Below, one piece after another: positions 18,632 to 27,208 of a stretch of 42,028 bases of DNA. The DNA comes from Pseudomonadota bacterium. GTDB lineage: Bacteria > Pseudomonadota > Gammaproteobacteria > Burkholderiales > JAJZQI01. The notes under the pieces were generated by a model, which saw nothing but the letters and a program-made list of their open reading frames with translations, searched no databases and was not told the origin of the DNA. The stretch spans positions 1-42,028 of the forward strand of contig JAJZQI010000017.1 of assembly GCA_021851875.1 (NCBI GenBank), written 5' to 3'. The position numbers and the translations under genes are program-made. How positions within the stretch are numbered: the first letter of the stretch is position 1; every line of letters starts with the position of its first letter.

Positions 18632-20107
18632 TCAGGAAGAGCAGCTCACCTGAATGTGGGCAGCCCAGTCGGGCGGCTGGCTGGCATACTCCTCAAACTG
18701 CGGCTGTTCATCGAACGGCGCGGACAGAATCTGCAGCAGGCGGTCGATTTCGCTGTAATCCTGCGCTTCTTCCGCTTTGCCGATGGCGATCTGCGCCAGA
18801 TAGTTGCGCAGGATATATTTCGGGTTGACCCGGTTCATGGCCTCGGCCCTGATTGTGTCCGGCATGTCTTGCTGCAGCAGGACGGCGCGGTAGGAGCGTG
18901 CCCACAGGTCGAATTGCTCCCGGTCGATGAACTGGTCGCGCAAGTGGCTGTTTTGCGCGCCTTCGGCGCTGTCGAAGGTGGCCAGCCGGCGGAAGAAGCG
19001 CGTGTAATCGAGTGAATTCTGCTTCAGCATTTCCAGCAGGGCGTGCACCAGTCCGGCATGTTCGGCCTGCGGCGAGGCAATGCCAAGTTTGGCAGTCATG
19101 CGGTTCAGATAGTGGCTGGCAAAGATGGACGGAAAGCGGAAGAGGCTCGACTGCAGCGATTCCATGGGGAGCAGCGGGGTGAGCGCCTGCGCCAGGCAGG
19201 CCAGGTTCCAGTGGGCGACGTCGGGCTGCTGGTCGAAGGCATAGCGTCCCGCCATGTCGGAGTGGTTGCAGATGAACTCGGGATTATAGCTGTCCAGAAA
19301 GCCGAACGGACCGTAGTCCAGGGTAAGGCCGAGAATGGACATGTTGTCGGTGTTCATCACGCCATGGGCAAAGCCGACTGCCTGCCACTGGGCCATCAGG
19401 CGGGCCGTGCGGGCCACAATCTCATCGAAGAAATGCAGGTATCTTTGCGGATCGTTCGGGTCAATGTGCGGGAAATGCTGTTTAATGACATAGTCGGCCA
19501 GTATGCCGATTTCCTGTTTCTGGCCGCGGTAAAAGAACAGTTCGAAGCTGCCGAACCGCACATGGGACTGGGCCAGCCTGACGAGCATGGCGCCGCGCTC
19601 GATCCGTTCGCGGTAAACCTTCTGGCCGCTGTCCAGAATGGCGAGCGCACGGGACGTCGGTATGCCCAGTCCGTGCATGGCCTCGGAGCAGAGGTATTCG
19701 CGAATGACCGAGCGCAGCACGGCACGGCCATCGCCCTCGCGCGAGTAGGGCGTGAGCCCCGCGCCTTTGAGCTGGAGGTCCCAGCGCTCGCCTTTGGCAT
19801 TCTTTACTTCGCCCAAAAGAATGGCTCTGCCGTCGCCCAGCTGGGGCACGTAATAGCCGAATTGGTGGCCAGCATACACTGTGGCGATGGGGTCGCTGCC
19901 CGGCAGGTAGACTTCACCGTTGAAATAACGCACGAAGTCGGGGTCTTCATCGGCTTCTTCGGCCAAATCGAGCAATTGCGCCGCCGACCGGTTGAATGCC
20001 GCCAGCCGCGCATTTTGCAGCGGTTCGGGGTGAACGCGTGAATAAAAGTTGCCCGGCAACGCGCAATAGCTGTTGTCGAAGTCTAAATTTTGAAGTTTTT
20101 TTGGCAT
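18632..20107 (-). CDS. selO: Protein adenylyltransferase SelO (YdiU/UPF0061)
   Basis: A protein of 491 residues matching bacterial SelO. GDGRAILLGE and QLKGAGLTPYSREGDGRAVLRS form the glycine-rich and nucleotide-binding part, REYLCSEAMHGLGIPTSRAL follows, and NTDNMSILGLTLDYGPFGFLD holds the metal-binding and catalytic Asp/Asn residues of the pseudokinase fold. The enzyme transfers AMP from ATP to Ser/Thr/Tyr of target proteins in redox stress. The tail is VSCSS; in animal SelO the residue at the equivalent site is selenocysteine, here it is Cys. Start ATG at 20107; no strong ribosome site is seen. Confidence 0.94.
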   Translation of the reverse strand: MPKKLQNLDFDNSYCALPGNFYSRVHPEPLQNARLAAFNRSAAQLLDLAEEADEDPDFVRYFNGEVYLPGSDPIATVYAGHQFGYYVPQLGDGRAILLGEVKNAKGERWDLQLKGAGLTPYSREGDGRAVLRSVIREYLCSEAMHGLGIPTSRALAILDSGQKVYRERIERGAMLVRLAQSHVRFGSFELFFYRGQKQEIGILADYVIKQHFPHIDPNDPQRYLHFFDEIVARTARLMAQWQAVGFAHGVMNTDNMSILGLTLDYGPFGFLDSYNPEFICNHSDMAGRYAFDQQPDVAHWNLACLAQALTPLLPMESLQSSLFRFPSIFASHYLNRMTAKLGIASPQAEHAGLVHALLEMLKQNSLDYTRFFRRLATFDSAEGAQNSHLRDQFIDREQFDLWARSYRAVLLQQDMPDTIRAEAMNRVNPKYILRNYLAQIAIGKAEEAQDYSEIDRLLQILSAPFDEQPQFEEYASQPPDWAAHIQVSCSS

Positions 20108-20297
20108 GACGGATAAATACGTTGGCGACGGAGCATTTGCAGCTTACAATGAGACTCTTCAGTACAATTAATAATTCACTACATAACCATATGCTGATTC
20201 CGGGCGCTGCTTTAAAAAACGGAACATGCAGAAAATTGTACTGTGTCTAAATAAATATTGACAGTAATGGGCCGCGAAAAAGGCAATTTGCTTTTGG

Positions 20298-20333
20298 CAG
20301 TGTCGTAAGAAATCACAGTGTCGTAAGAAATCA
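20298..20333 (+). repeat. Two exact 18-bp tandem copies in the selO / GGDEF-EAL intergenic region
   Basis: cagtgtcgtaagaaatca occurs at 20298-20315 and again at 20316-20333 with no gap. The copies sit just ahead of the GTG start at 20352 and inside the probable 5' untranslated region or promoter. The remaining roughly 200 bases of the divergent region show no other clear element. Confidence 0.75.
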
Positions 20334-20351
20334 TTAAAGAATCGTTCTTCC

Positions 20352-22700
20352 GTGAAGATACATAAGATAGTTTCCGGAAAATCGCGCTTGGTGGTGGGGT
20401 GGGGATTTGGCCTGCTGCTGACCCTGGTCGTTCTTCTGGCCGTGGTCGGGCTGATGCGGCTTGCCTCGGTCATGCATGTGGCTGAGCACCTGTTTACCGA
20501 GCAGGGTTCCAAGGTCGAGTACATAACCCGCATGCAGATGGCCACGCGCCAGCGGTTTGTCGGGCTGTACCGCATGTCGCTGGAGACCGATCCTTTTCGG
20601 CGGGATCAGGCATATCAGGCATTTCTGGAGAGCGGCAGCCAGTTTTTGACTGCGCAAAACAGTCTGCGCAGTCTTGACTTGTCCCCGGCAGAACGGTCTG
20701 TTCTGGACCGGATTCATCCCATGTTGATCAAAAACAGCGAGGAACAGAGCCTCGTTGCCGAGTTGCTGCTGCAGAACCGCGTGGCCGATGCGGAATCCAT
20801 TCTGCGAAACAAGGTGATTCCCGATCAGGATCGGGTGCTTGATCTGCTCAATCAGCTGATCACGATGCAGCAGTCTTATACCAAAAATACCCTGCAGGCG
20901 ACTTCCGAGCGAAATTCGCAGGTGTTCGGCGTGATGTCGGGCATGGCTTTTGTGGTGGTCATGTTTGGTTTGGCCATCAGTCTGTTCGTGTATCGCCGTA
21001 CCAGCATGATCGAAACGCGCCTGTTCGAGGAAAAAGAGCGTGCCCAGGTGACCCTGCACTCCATTAGCGACGCGGTCATTACGGCTGACAATGATTTTCG
21101 CATCAACTACATGAATCCGGTGGCCGAGGCGATTACCGGCTGGAAAGCGCAGAACGCCATTGGGCGGAATTTGCGTATGGTTTTCAATCCGCTGCACGAA
21201 ATCACTCATGAGCCCATCTCCAGCTGGTTTGATGGGGGTTTGCCGGATGCCCAGATGGTGGGGCTCAACCAGCATGCGCTGATTGTGACCCCGGCCGGAA
21301 AAGAATGTATCGTCGAAACCGGCGTTGCGCCCTTGCGAAATTTCCAGGGGGATAAAACCGGCCTGGTGCTGGCGTTCCGCGACGTGACCTATGCCCGTCA
21401 GCTGGCGCGGGATTTGGCCTGGGCGGCCAGTCATGATCCGCTGACCGGCTTGTTCAATCGCCGTGAGTTCGAGCTGCGCCTGGCCGAAAGTCTGCGTGAT
21501 GCACGCAATAATCAGAATCGGCATGCCATGCTCTATATGGACCTGGATCAGTTTAAGGTGGTCAATGACACCAGCGGCCACATGGCGGGCGATGAGTTGT
21601 TGAAGCATCTTGGCAGCAAGTTGCTGTCGCATACCCGGCTGGGCGATGTGTTTGCGCGTCTTGGCGGAGACGAGTTCGGTCTGTTGCTGAAGGATGTCAC
21701 GCTCGCACAGGCCAGTGAAATTGCCGAGCATCTGCGTGAGGCGGTGCGGGAGTTCCGGTTCGCCTGGCAGGAGCGCCTGTTTGACGTCGGCGTCAGCATC
21801 GGCGTGGTTCCCATCACCCAGCAAACACCCAGCCCGGCGAATGTGATGATCGCGGCTGACGCGGCCTGCTATCTGGCAAAAGATAACGGCCGCAACCGTA
21901 TCCACGTATCGGAGGAAAACGATCAGGATATCTCTTTCCGGCGCGAAGAAATGCGCTGGACGCAACGGATCGCCCATGCGCTGGAACATAACCGTTTCCG
22001 CCTGTTTTACCAAAAAATCGTTCCGGTGGGTAACGCCCATAATGAGACCCATTGCGAGATTCTGCTGCGCATGATGGGGGACAACGGTGAAATCATTTCG
22101 CCCATGAGCTTCATCCCGGCATGCGAACGCTACAGCCTTATGCCCACTGTAGACCGGTGGGTGATTCGCCATGCACTGGAGTGGATCGGAGCGCATTCGC
22201 AGGATGATCAGATCGCAACCTATTTCATCAATCTGTCGGGGCAGTCATTTAACGACGACACTTTCATGGCCTTTGTCGTGCAGTCGATTCGTGCCAGCAG
22301 CATTGATCCCAAGCGGCTTGGCTTTGAAATTACCGAAACGGCTGCCATTGCCAATTTGGAGCGGGCGCTTGAATTCATGCGTGTGCTGCTGGAAATGGGT
22401 TGCCGCTTCTCGCTGGATGATTTTGGCGCCGGCATGTCTTCCTTTGCCTATCTGAAACGGTTTAAGGTGGACAAAATCAAAATTGACGGCATGTTCGTCC
22501 GCAACATGGTGGCGGACGCTACCGATCGGGCCATGGTCGAAGCGATCAATCGCATTGGTCACGTCATGGGCATTCAGACCGTGGCCGAGTTTGTCGAAAG
22601 CAAGGAATCGCTGGCTATGTTGGCCGAACTGGGGGTGGATTTTGCCCAAGGGTACAGTATTCACGAACCTGAGCCGCTAGAGCGCATCTATCATGTCTGA
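20352..22700 (+). CDS. Membrane PAS-GGDEF-EAL cyclic-di-GMP enzyme
   Basis: A protein of 782 residues with a GTG start. TM1 about 14-36, periplasmic helical region 37-190, TM2 191-213, PAS about 230-345, GGDEF about 350-520, EAL about 533-775. The cyclase motif GGDEF (438-442) is intact, as is the product-inhibition RxxD site five residues before it (R429-D432). In the EAL domain the signature reads E569-I-L rather than EAL, but the metal-binding and catalytic stretches FINLSGQ, FEITET, LDDFGAG, KIDGMF and QTVAE are all present. Both synthesis and hydrolysis are therefore possible; the net activity is unknown. Glucokinase overlaps its last 8 bases. The sensor region is shared with the hybrid kinase at 10591. 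Confidence 0.93.
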   Translation: MKIHKIVSGKSRLVVGWGFGLLLTLVVLLAVVGLMRLASVMHVAEHLFTEQGSKVEYITRMQMATRQRFVGLYRMSLETDPFRRDQAYQAFLESGSQFLTAQNSLRSLDLSPAERSVLDRIHPMLIKNSEEQSLVAELLLQNRVADAESILRNKVIPDQDRVLDLLNQLITMQQSYTKNTLQATSERNSQVFGVMSGMAFVVVMFGLAISLFVYRRTSMIETRLFEEKERAQVTLHSISDAVITADNDFRINYMNPVAEAITGWKAQNAIGRNLRMVFNPLHEITHEPISSWFDGGLPDAQMVGLNQHALIVTPAGKECIVETGVAPLRNFQGDKTGLVLAFRDVTYARQLARDLAWAASHDPLTGLFNRREFELRLAESLRDARNNQNRHAMLYMDLDQFKVVNDTSGHMAGDELLKHLGSKLLSHTRLGDVFARLGGDEFGLLLKDVTLAQASEIAEHLREAVREFRFAWQERLFDVGVSIGVVPITQQTPSPANVMIAADAACYLAKDNGRNRIHVSEENDQDISFRREEMRWTQRIAHALEHNRFRLFYQKIVPVGNAHNETHCEILLRMMGDNGEIISPMSFIPACERYSLMPTVDRWVIRHALEWIGAHSQDDQIATYFINLSGQSFNDDTFMAFVVQSIRASSIDPKRLGFEITETAAIANLERALEFMRVLLEMGCRFSLDDFGAGMSSFAYLKRFKVDKIKIDGMFVRNMVADATDRAMVEAINRIGHVMGIQTVAEFVESKESLAMLAELGVDFAQGYSIHEPEPLERIYHV

Positions 22701-23697
22701 ACGACATATCTTGGCGGCGGATGTCGGCGGGACAAAAACCTTGCTGGCGCTGGCCTGTGTATCCGATGTATCCGAAGGCCAGCCCAAAATCGAGCAGCAA
22801 GCGTATTTCGAGAATCAGGCATACGACAATTTCGATGCTTTGCTGCAAGCCTTTTGCTCGCAGACAACATGCCCGCCGCTCACCGCGGTCTGTCTGGCGA
22901 TAGCCGGGCCCGTGGAAGGACCAAGTGCCCGGCTGACCAACCTGGCCTGGCAGATTGAGGCGAATCGGGTAAGCAGCCTGTTGCCCGCGCAGCCGGAGGT
23001 GATGCTGATCAATGATTTCTCTGCCATCGCTTATGCCATTCCGGCCTTGCAGGAAAAGGCGTGTCTGGTGTTGCAGGCGGGCAACCCGCGGCCAGCTGCA
23101 CCTGTGCTTGTGGTGGGGGCAGGTACCGGGCTGGGAGTGTGTTACCGCGTAAGCGATGCGCAGGGTACCCGTGTGTTCCCTACTGAAGGGGGGCACCTCG
23201 GTTTTGCACCCGTGACGCCGGAGCAAGGCGAACTATTGGCTTATTGGCAGGCGCGCCTGCCGCGCGTCAGTAATGAAAATCTGCTGTCCGGCGCGGGCAT
23301 CGAACGAATATTCGCCTACTTGGCTTCGCTCTCTTCCGCTTCGGCCGAACTGGACGGGGCGGTCAGGCAGGAGGGGGCGGCGGCGGTTAGCCGTTTTGCC
23401 CGGGAGAGGAAGGATGCGCTGGCCATCCACACCATGGAACTCTTCTTCGAGATATACGGCGCGGTTGCCGGCGATATGGCTTTGGCCATGCTGGCGCATG
23501 GGGGGGTGTTTCTGGCCGGCGGCATTGCGGCCAAAAACAGTGACTTGTTGCAGGCAAGCCGCTTCATGCAGGCATTTGTGAGCAAAGCCCCGCATGAGGC
23601 CATCATGCGCGAAATTCCCGTCACGCTGATCACCGACCAGCATGCCGGTTTGCTGGGTGCGCTCGCAGTGGCGGCAGAACTGGCCCGCCAGACATAA
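22693..23697 (+). CDS. glk: Glucokinase
   Basis: A protein of 334 residues of the Glk (not ROK) type: phosphate-binding AADVGGTKTLLALA (about 8-21), LINDFSAIAYAIP with the catalytic Asp, GAGTGLG, and EGGHLGFAP contacting glucose. It phosphorylates glucose with ATP to glucose-6-phosphate in the cytoplasm. The start lies inside the c-di-GMP gene (8-base overlap), so the two are co-transcribed. No other glycolytic gene is beside it. It is convergent with moaA. Confidence 0.92.
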   Translation: MSERHILAADVGGTKTLLALACVSDVSEGQPKIEQQAYFENQAYDNFDALLQAFCSQTTCPPLTAVCLAIAGPVEGPSARLTNLAWQIEANRVSSLLPAQPEVMLINDFSAIAYAIPALQEKACLVLQAGNPRPAAPVLVVGAGTGLGVCYRVSDAQGTRVFPTEGGHLGFAPVTPEQGELLAYWQARLPRVSNENLLSGAGIERIFAYLASLSSASAELDGAVRQEGAAAVSRFARERKDALAIHTMELFFEIYGAVAGDMALAMLAHGGVFLAGGIAAKNSDLLQASRFMQAFVSKAPHEAIMREIPVTLITDQHAGLLGALAVAAELARQT

Positions 23698-23702
23698 CCG
23701 GG

Positions 23703-24686
23703 TCAACCGCCCGTCATGGACATGAAGCGGACGATCTGTTGCGGTTTTTCGGTGAATTCGTGCCGCTGAGGCTTGAGTCCGATGGCGTGGTGGATGGCCT
23801 GTTCCAGTTCCGCGTCGCTGACGTTTGCCCGTAGCAAGGGGCGGAAGTTGAAGCTGTGTTCCTGCCCCAGGCACAGGTAAAGTGTGCCATCGACACTCAA
23901 GCGGACGCGATTGCAGCTGTCGCAAAAGTGCTGTGAAATGGGGGTGATGAAACCAACGCTGAAACGCCCGTCCGCACTGCGCAGGTAACGGGCCGGACCG
24001 CCGCCGGGCAGTTGGGCGTCGAGCAGATCAAAGCGGGCTTTCAGCCGCTCGCGCACCGGCTGCAGATCGAGATAGCTGGCATTGCGTCCGGTTTCGCCCA
24101 TGGGCATGGTCTCGATCAGACGCAATACGAAACTGTTGCGAATGCAGAAATCGACCATGTCATCGATTTCGTCGTCGTTTACGCCCGCCATGGCGACCAT
24201 GTTGATCTTGATCGGGTCAAAGCCGGCCGCACGGGCCGCCTCAATACCTGCCATGATGCGGCGATGCGCGTCGCGGCCGTTGATGGCCTTGATGCGTTCC
24301 GGGTCGAGCGAGTCGAGACTGATGTTGAGGCGCGATACGCCGGCCTGTTTCAGCGCGACAGCGTGTTTTTCCAGTTGGGTGGCGTTGCTGGACATGGACA
24401 AATCCCGTATCCCCGGCAAGCGCGTAATGCGGCCGGCCAACTCGGGCAGGTTGCGACGCAGCAGCGGTTCGCCGCCGGTAAAGCGGATGCGCGACACGCC
24501 CAAACGGGCAAACGCCCCCAGCAAACGTTCCAGTTCGTCGAAGGTCAGCCAATCGGCCGGTTCTTCAAAATCGGTAAATCCTTCCGGCATGCAGTACACG
24601 CAACGCAGGTCGCACCGATCCGTCACCGAAACACGCAGGTATTCGATGTGTCGATTGTGTGGATCAATGAGTGCGGGAGATGGCAT
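23703..24686 (-). CDS. moaA: GTP 3',8-cyclase MoaA
   Basis: A protein of 327 residues from the ATG at 24686; a TTG start at 24713 would add nine residues but is less likely. Neither has a convincing ribosome site. The N-terminal radical SAM cluster is C25, C29 and C32 (VTDRCDLRCVYC). The C-terminal second cluster is in FCDSCNRVRLSVDGTLYLC. The protein ends in the conserved Gly-Gly that supports catalysis. It carries out the first step of molybdenum cofactor synthesis, GTP to 3',8-cyclo-H2-GTP. It is transcribed away from mobB-moeA-moaD-moaE across a 119-base region that contains a ModE-type operator. Confidence 0.95.
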   Translation of the reverse strand: MPSPALIDPHNRHIEYLRVSVTDRCDLRCVYCMPEGFTDFEEPADWLTFDELERLLGAFARLGVSRIRFTGGEPLLRRNLPELAGRITRLPGIRDLSMSSNATQLEKHAVALKQAGVSRLNISLDSLDPERIKAINGRDAHRRIMAGIEAARAAGFDPIKINMVAMAGVNDDEIDDMVDFCIRNSFVLRLIETMPMGETGRNASYLDLQPVRERLKARFDLLDAQLPGGGPARYLRSADGRFSVGFITPISQHFCDSCNRVRLSVDGTLYLCLGQEHSFNFRPLLRANVSDAELEQAIHHAIGLKPQRHEFTEKPQQIVRFMSMTGG

Positions 24687-24731
24687 GGCAAAAGCGGCAA
24701 TAAAAGACGACAAAAAAGAAAATTGACTTGG

Positions 24732-24755
24732 CGTTATATTTACTCATATATAATG
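24732..24755. promoter_or_regulatory. Putative ModE operator between moaA and mobB
   Basis: cgttatat (24732-24739), 8 bases, then atataatg (24748-24755). The half-sites are complementary at 7 of 8 positions and match the ModE consensus CGTTATAT-N8-ATATAACG in sequence and spacing. A TATAAT (24749-24754) lies inside the right half, so binding would block a promoter reading toward mobB. A ModE-type gene ends the same operon. Confidence 0.7.
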
Positions 24756-24805
24756 CTGTCTGACAAGCGCTGCATGCGCAGACAAAACGGGTTTGGAACG
24801 GATTC

Positions 24806-25303
24806 ATGCGCATACTGGGCATAACGGGGTATTCCGGCAGCGGCAAAACGACCTTGCTGGAGCAGCTGCTTCCCTGGCTGGCAGAGCAGGGACTGACCGT
24901 TTCGGTGGTCAAGCAGACGCATCACGATGTGGACCTGGATCAGCCGGGCAAAGACTCATGGCGCCACCGCGAGGCCGGGGCGCAGGAAGTCATGCTGGTG
25001 TCCGACCGACGCTGGGCCTTGTTGGCAGAGTTGCGCGAGCAGCCGCGTCCGCCGCTGAGCGAATTATTGGCCCATATGAGCCAAGTGGATCTGGTGCTGC
25101 TCGAAGGCTTCAAGCACGAATCAGTCGACATGATCGAAGTGTACCGGCCTTCTCTGGGCAAGCCGCTGTTGCAGCCCGCCAACCCGCACATCATTGCCGT
25201 TGCAACCGATTTCGTTGGCTTGACAGTCGACGTTGCAGTGCTTGATATCAATAACATTCCGCAAATCGGACAGTTCGTCATGGAAGTTGCAAGGCAGGTA
25301 TGA
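24806..25303 (+). CDS. mobB: Molybdopterin-guanine dinucleotide biosynthesis adaptor MobB
   Basis: A protein of 165 residues. The P-loop GYSGSGKTT (8-16), VKQTHHDVDLDQPGKDSWRHREAGA and LVLLEGFKHE are diagnostic of MobB. It is a GTP-binding partner of MobA in attaching GMP to molybdopterin; it helps but is not essential in E. coli. mobA is not in the window. It is the first gene of a five-gene operon, and its stop overlaps moeA (ATGA). Confidence 0.93.
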   Translation: MRILGITGYSGSGKTTLLEQLLPWLAEQGLTVSVVKQTHHDVDLDQPGKDSWRHREAGAQEVMLVSDRRWALLAELREQPRPPLSELLAHMSQVDLVLLEGFKHESVDMIEVYRPSLGKPLLQPANPHIIAVATDFVGLTVDVAVLDINNIPQIGQFVMEVARQV

Positions 25304-26523
25304 AAAAAGAACCCATGCTCAGCGTAGAAGAGGCGCTGGATAAGATGCTCAAGGCCGTCGCGCCGATGATCCGGACCGAAAAAGTCATGACTTTGCAGGC
25401 GCTGGACCGCGTTCTGGCGGATGATGTGCTGTCGTTCATCACCGTTCCTTCATTCGACAATTCCGCCATGGACGGTTACGCCGTCCGTCTGGCCGATTTT
25501 ACGGGCGACATGCCGCAGCGGCTGCCGGTTTCCCAGCGCATCGCCGCAGGTCGCCCGGGCGAGCCGCTGCAGGCGGGCACGGCGGCGCGCATCTTCACCG
25601 GCGCACCCATTCCTGCCGGGGCCGATGCGGTGGTCATGCAAGAGGACTGCAGCGCAGAAGGCGACGCTGTGCTGGTCAACAAAATGCCCAAAGCCGGCAG
25701 TCACATCCGCCGTGCCGGCGAGGACATGCGCGCAGGCGAGGTCGTTCTGACAGCCGGAACGCGGCTGACACCGGCCCATATGGGCGTCGCCGCGGCCGGC
25801 GGGCAAGCCAAGATCGTGGTCCGGCCGCGTTTGCGTGTGGCCGTGTTCTATACCGGTGATGAAATCGTGATGCCCGGCGAATCGCTCAAGCCCGGCCAGA
25901 TCTACAATTCCAACCGCTTCAGCCTGACGGGATTACTGCAGCGCTACGGCGTTGAACTGGTGGATTACGGCATCGTGCCTGACAAGCTGGAGACGACTCG
26001 CGCCGTGCTGGAACGTGCGGCTGACTCTGCCGACCTGGTCATTACCAGCGGCGGTGTCTCGGTGGGCGAAGAGGACCATGTCCGCGCGGCTGTCGAGTCG
26101 CTCGGTCAGCTCGATTTGTGGCGCATCGCCATGAAACCGGGCAAACCGCTGGCTTTCGGGCGAGTGGGGCAGACCCCGTTCGTCGGCCTGCCCGGCAATC
26201 CGGTTTCCACCTATGTCACCTTTTTGCTGTTCGTGTTGCCACTGCTGCGAAAACTGCAGGGCGAAACGGCCAAAGCGCAAATTGCCTACCCTGTGGCCGC
26301 CGGGTTCGACTGGCCGGTGGCGGGCAAACGGCGGGAATATCTGCGTGCCCGTTTGGAGGTGTCCACCTCGGGTGAACTCACGGCAGTCATTTTCCCCAAC
26401 CAAGGTTCGGGAGTGCTGACTTCTGCCGCGTGGGCAGAAGGTCTCATCGATATTCCGGTCGACCAGACCATTAAGGCGGGCGACAAAGTGTCGTTCATGC
26501 CGTTTTCTGGAATGCACCCATGA
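25300..26523 (+). CDS. moeA: Molybdopterin molybdenumtransferase MoeA
   Basis: A protein of 407 residues. Conserved blocks include FDNSAMDGYAVR (domain I), GRPGEPLQAGTAARIFTGAPIPAGADAVVMQE, FYTGDEIV, IYNSNRFSLTGLL, TSGGVSVGEEDHV and GLPGNPVSTYVTF. It inserts molybdate into adenylylated molybdopterin in the cytoplasm. It overlaps mobB upstream and moaD downstream by 4 bases each. Confidence 0.95.
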   Translation: MKKEPMLSVEEALDKMLKAVAPMIRTEKVMTLQALDRVLADDVLSFITVPSFDNSAMDGYAVRLADFTGDMPQRLPVSQRIAAGRPGEPLQAGTAARIFTGAPIPAGADAVVMQEDCSAEGDAVLVNKMPKAGSHIRRAGEDMRAGEVVLTAGTRLTPAHMGVAAAGGQAKIVVRPRLRVAVFYTGDEIVMPGESLKPGQIYNSNRFSLTGLLQRYGVELVDYGIVPDKLETTRAVLERAADSADLVITSGGVSVGEEDHVRAAVESLGQLDLWRIAMKPGKPLAFGRVGQTPFVGLPGNPVSTYVTFLLFVLPLLRKLQGETAKAQIAYPVAAGFDWPVAGKRREYLRARLEVSTSGELTAVIFPNQGSGVLTSAAWAEGLIDIPVDQTIKAGDKVSFMPFSGMHP

Positions 26524-26762
26524 AAGTGCTGTATTTTGCCCGCTTGCGCGAGACATTCGGCTTGGCTGAAGAAGAAATCAGCGGCCCCGCGTCCGTGACG
26601 GAACTACTCGAACTGCTGCGCAGCCGCGGCGGCGTATTCGCCAAGGAGCTCGATGCAGCCCGTCCATTCCGGGTGGCCGTCAATCAGGAGATGGCGGCCA
26701 TGGACAGTGCCTTGCAGGACAGCGACGAAGTGGCGATTTTCCCGCCGGTTACGGGGGGCTGA
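26520..26762 (+). CDS. moaD: Molybdopterin synthase small (sulfur-carrier) subunit MoaD
   Basis: A protein of 80 residues with a ubiquitin-like fold pattern: VLYFARLRE at the start, a conserved DEVAIFPPVTGG tail, and a terminal Gly-Gly that is converted to the thiocarboxylate by MoeB. moeB is not here. It overlaps moeA by 4 bases and moaE by 1 base, consistent with equal production of the two synthase subunits. Confidence 0.94.
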   Translation: MKVLYFARLRETFGLAEEEISGPASVTELLELLRSRGGVFAKELDAARPFRVAVNQEMAAMDSALQDSDEVAIFPPVTGG

Positions 26763-27208
26763 TGGATATCCGCGTACAACATCCAGCGTTTGATGTGGCC
26801 GACGAAATAGCTCGCTTGCACGCGGCTGACAGCGGGGTTGGCGCGCTGGTGACTTTTGTCGGTTATGTGCGCGACGCGCACGCGGGTGTCGGTGTGCAGG
26901 GTATGGAACTGGAGCACTATCCGGGCATGACGGAGAAATCCCTGGCCGCCATCGTGGCCGAAGCCGAACAACGCTGGCATACGCTGCGGATCAGCGTGAT
27001 TCACCGCGTGGGCAAACTGTTCCCGGCCGATCCGATCGTGTTTGTCGGTGTCGTCAGCGCCCACCGGGCCGATGCCTTTGCGGCATGCGAATTCATCATG
27101 GACTATCTGAAAACGCAGGCGCCGTTCTGGAAGAAGGAAACCACCTCTAACGGCGAGCGCTGGGTGGAAGCCCGTGCCAGTGATGACGAGGCGGCAAGGC
27201 GATGGTGA
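26762..27208 (+). CDS. moaE: Molybdopterin synthase catalytic subunit MoaE
   Basis: A protein of 148 residues. GALVTFVGYVRD, LEHYPGMTEK, HRVGKLFPAD and the catalytic lysine region YLKTQAPFWKKE are all present. With MoaD it adds two sulfurs to cyclic pyranopterin monophosphate, giving molybdopterin. The product of MoaA and MoaC feeds this step; moaC is missing from the window. Confidence 0.95.
   Translation: MDIRVQHPAFDVADEIARLHAADSGVGALVTFVGYVRDAHAGVGVQGMELEHYPGMTEKSLAAIVAEAEQRWHTLRISVIHRVGKLFPADPIVFVGVVSAHRADAFAACEFIMDYLKTQAPFWKKETTSNGERWVEARASDDEAARRW

Noticed and set aside
20334-22196. 620-residue open frame antisense to the GGDEF-EAL gene
   Set aside because: His/Gln-rich shadow with no recognisable domain.
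24686-24713. TTG start for moaA, nine codons upstream of the ATG
   Set aside because: Rare start, no ribosome site and the extra residues are not family-like; the ATG fits the usual N-terminus length.
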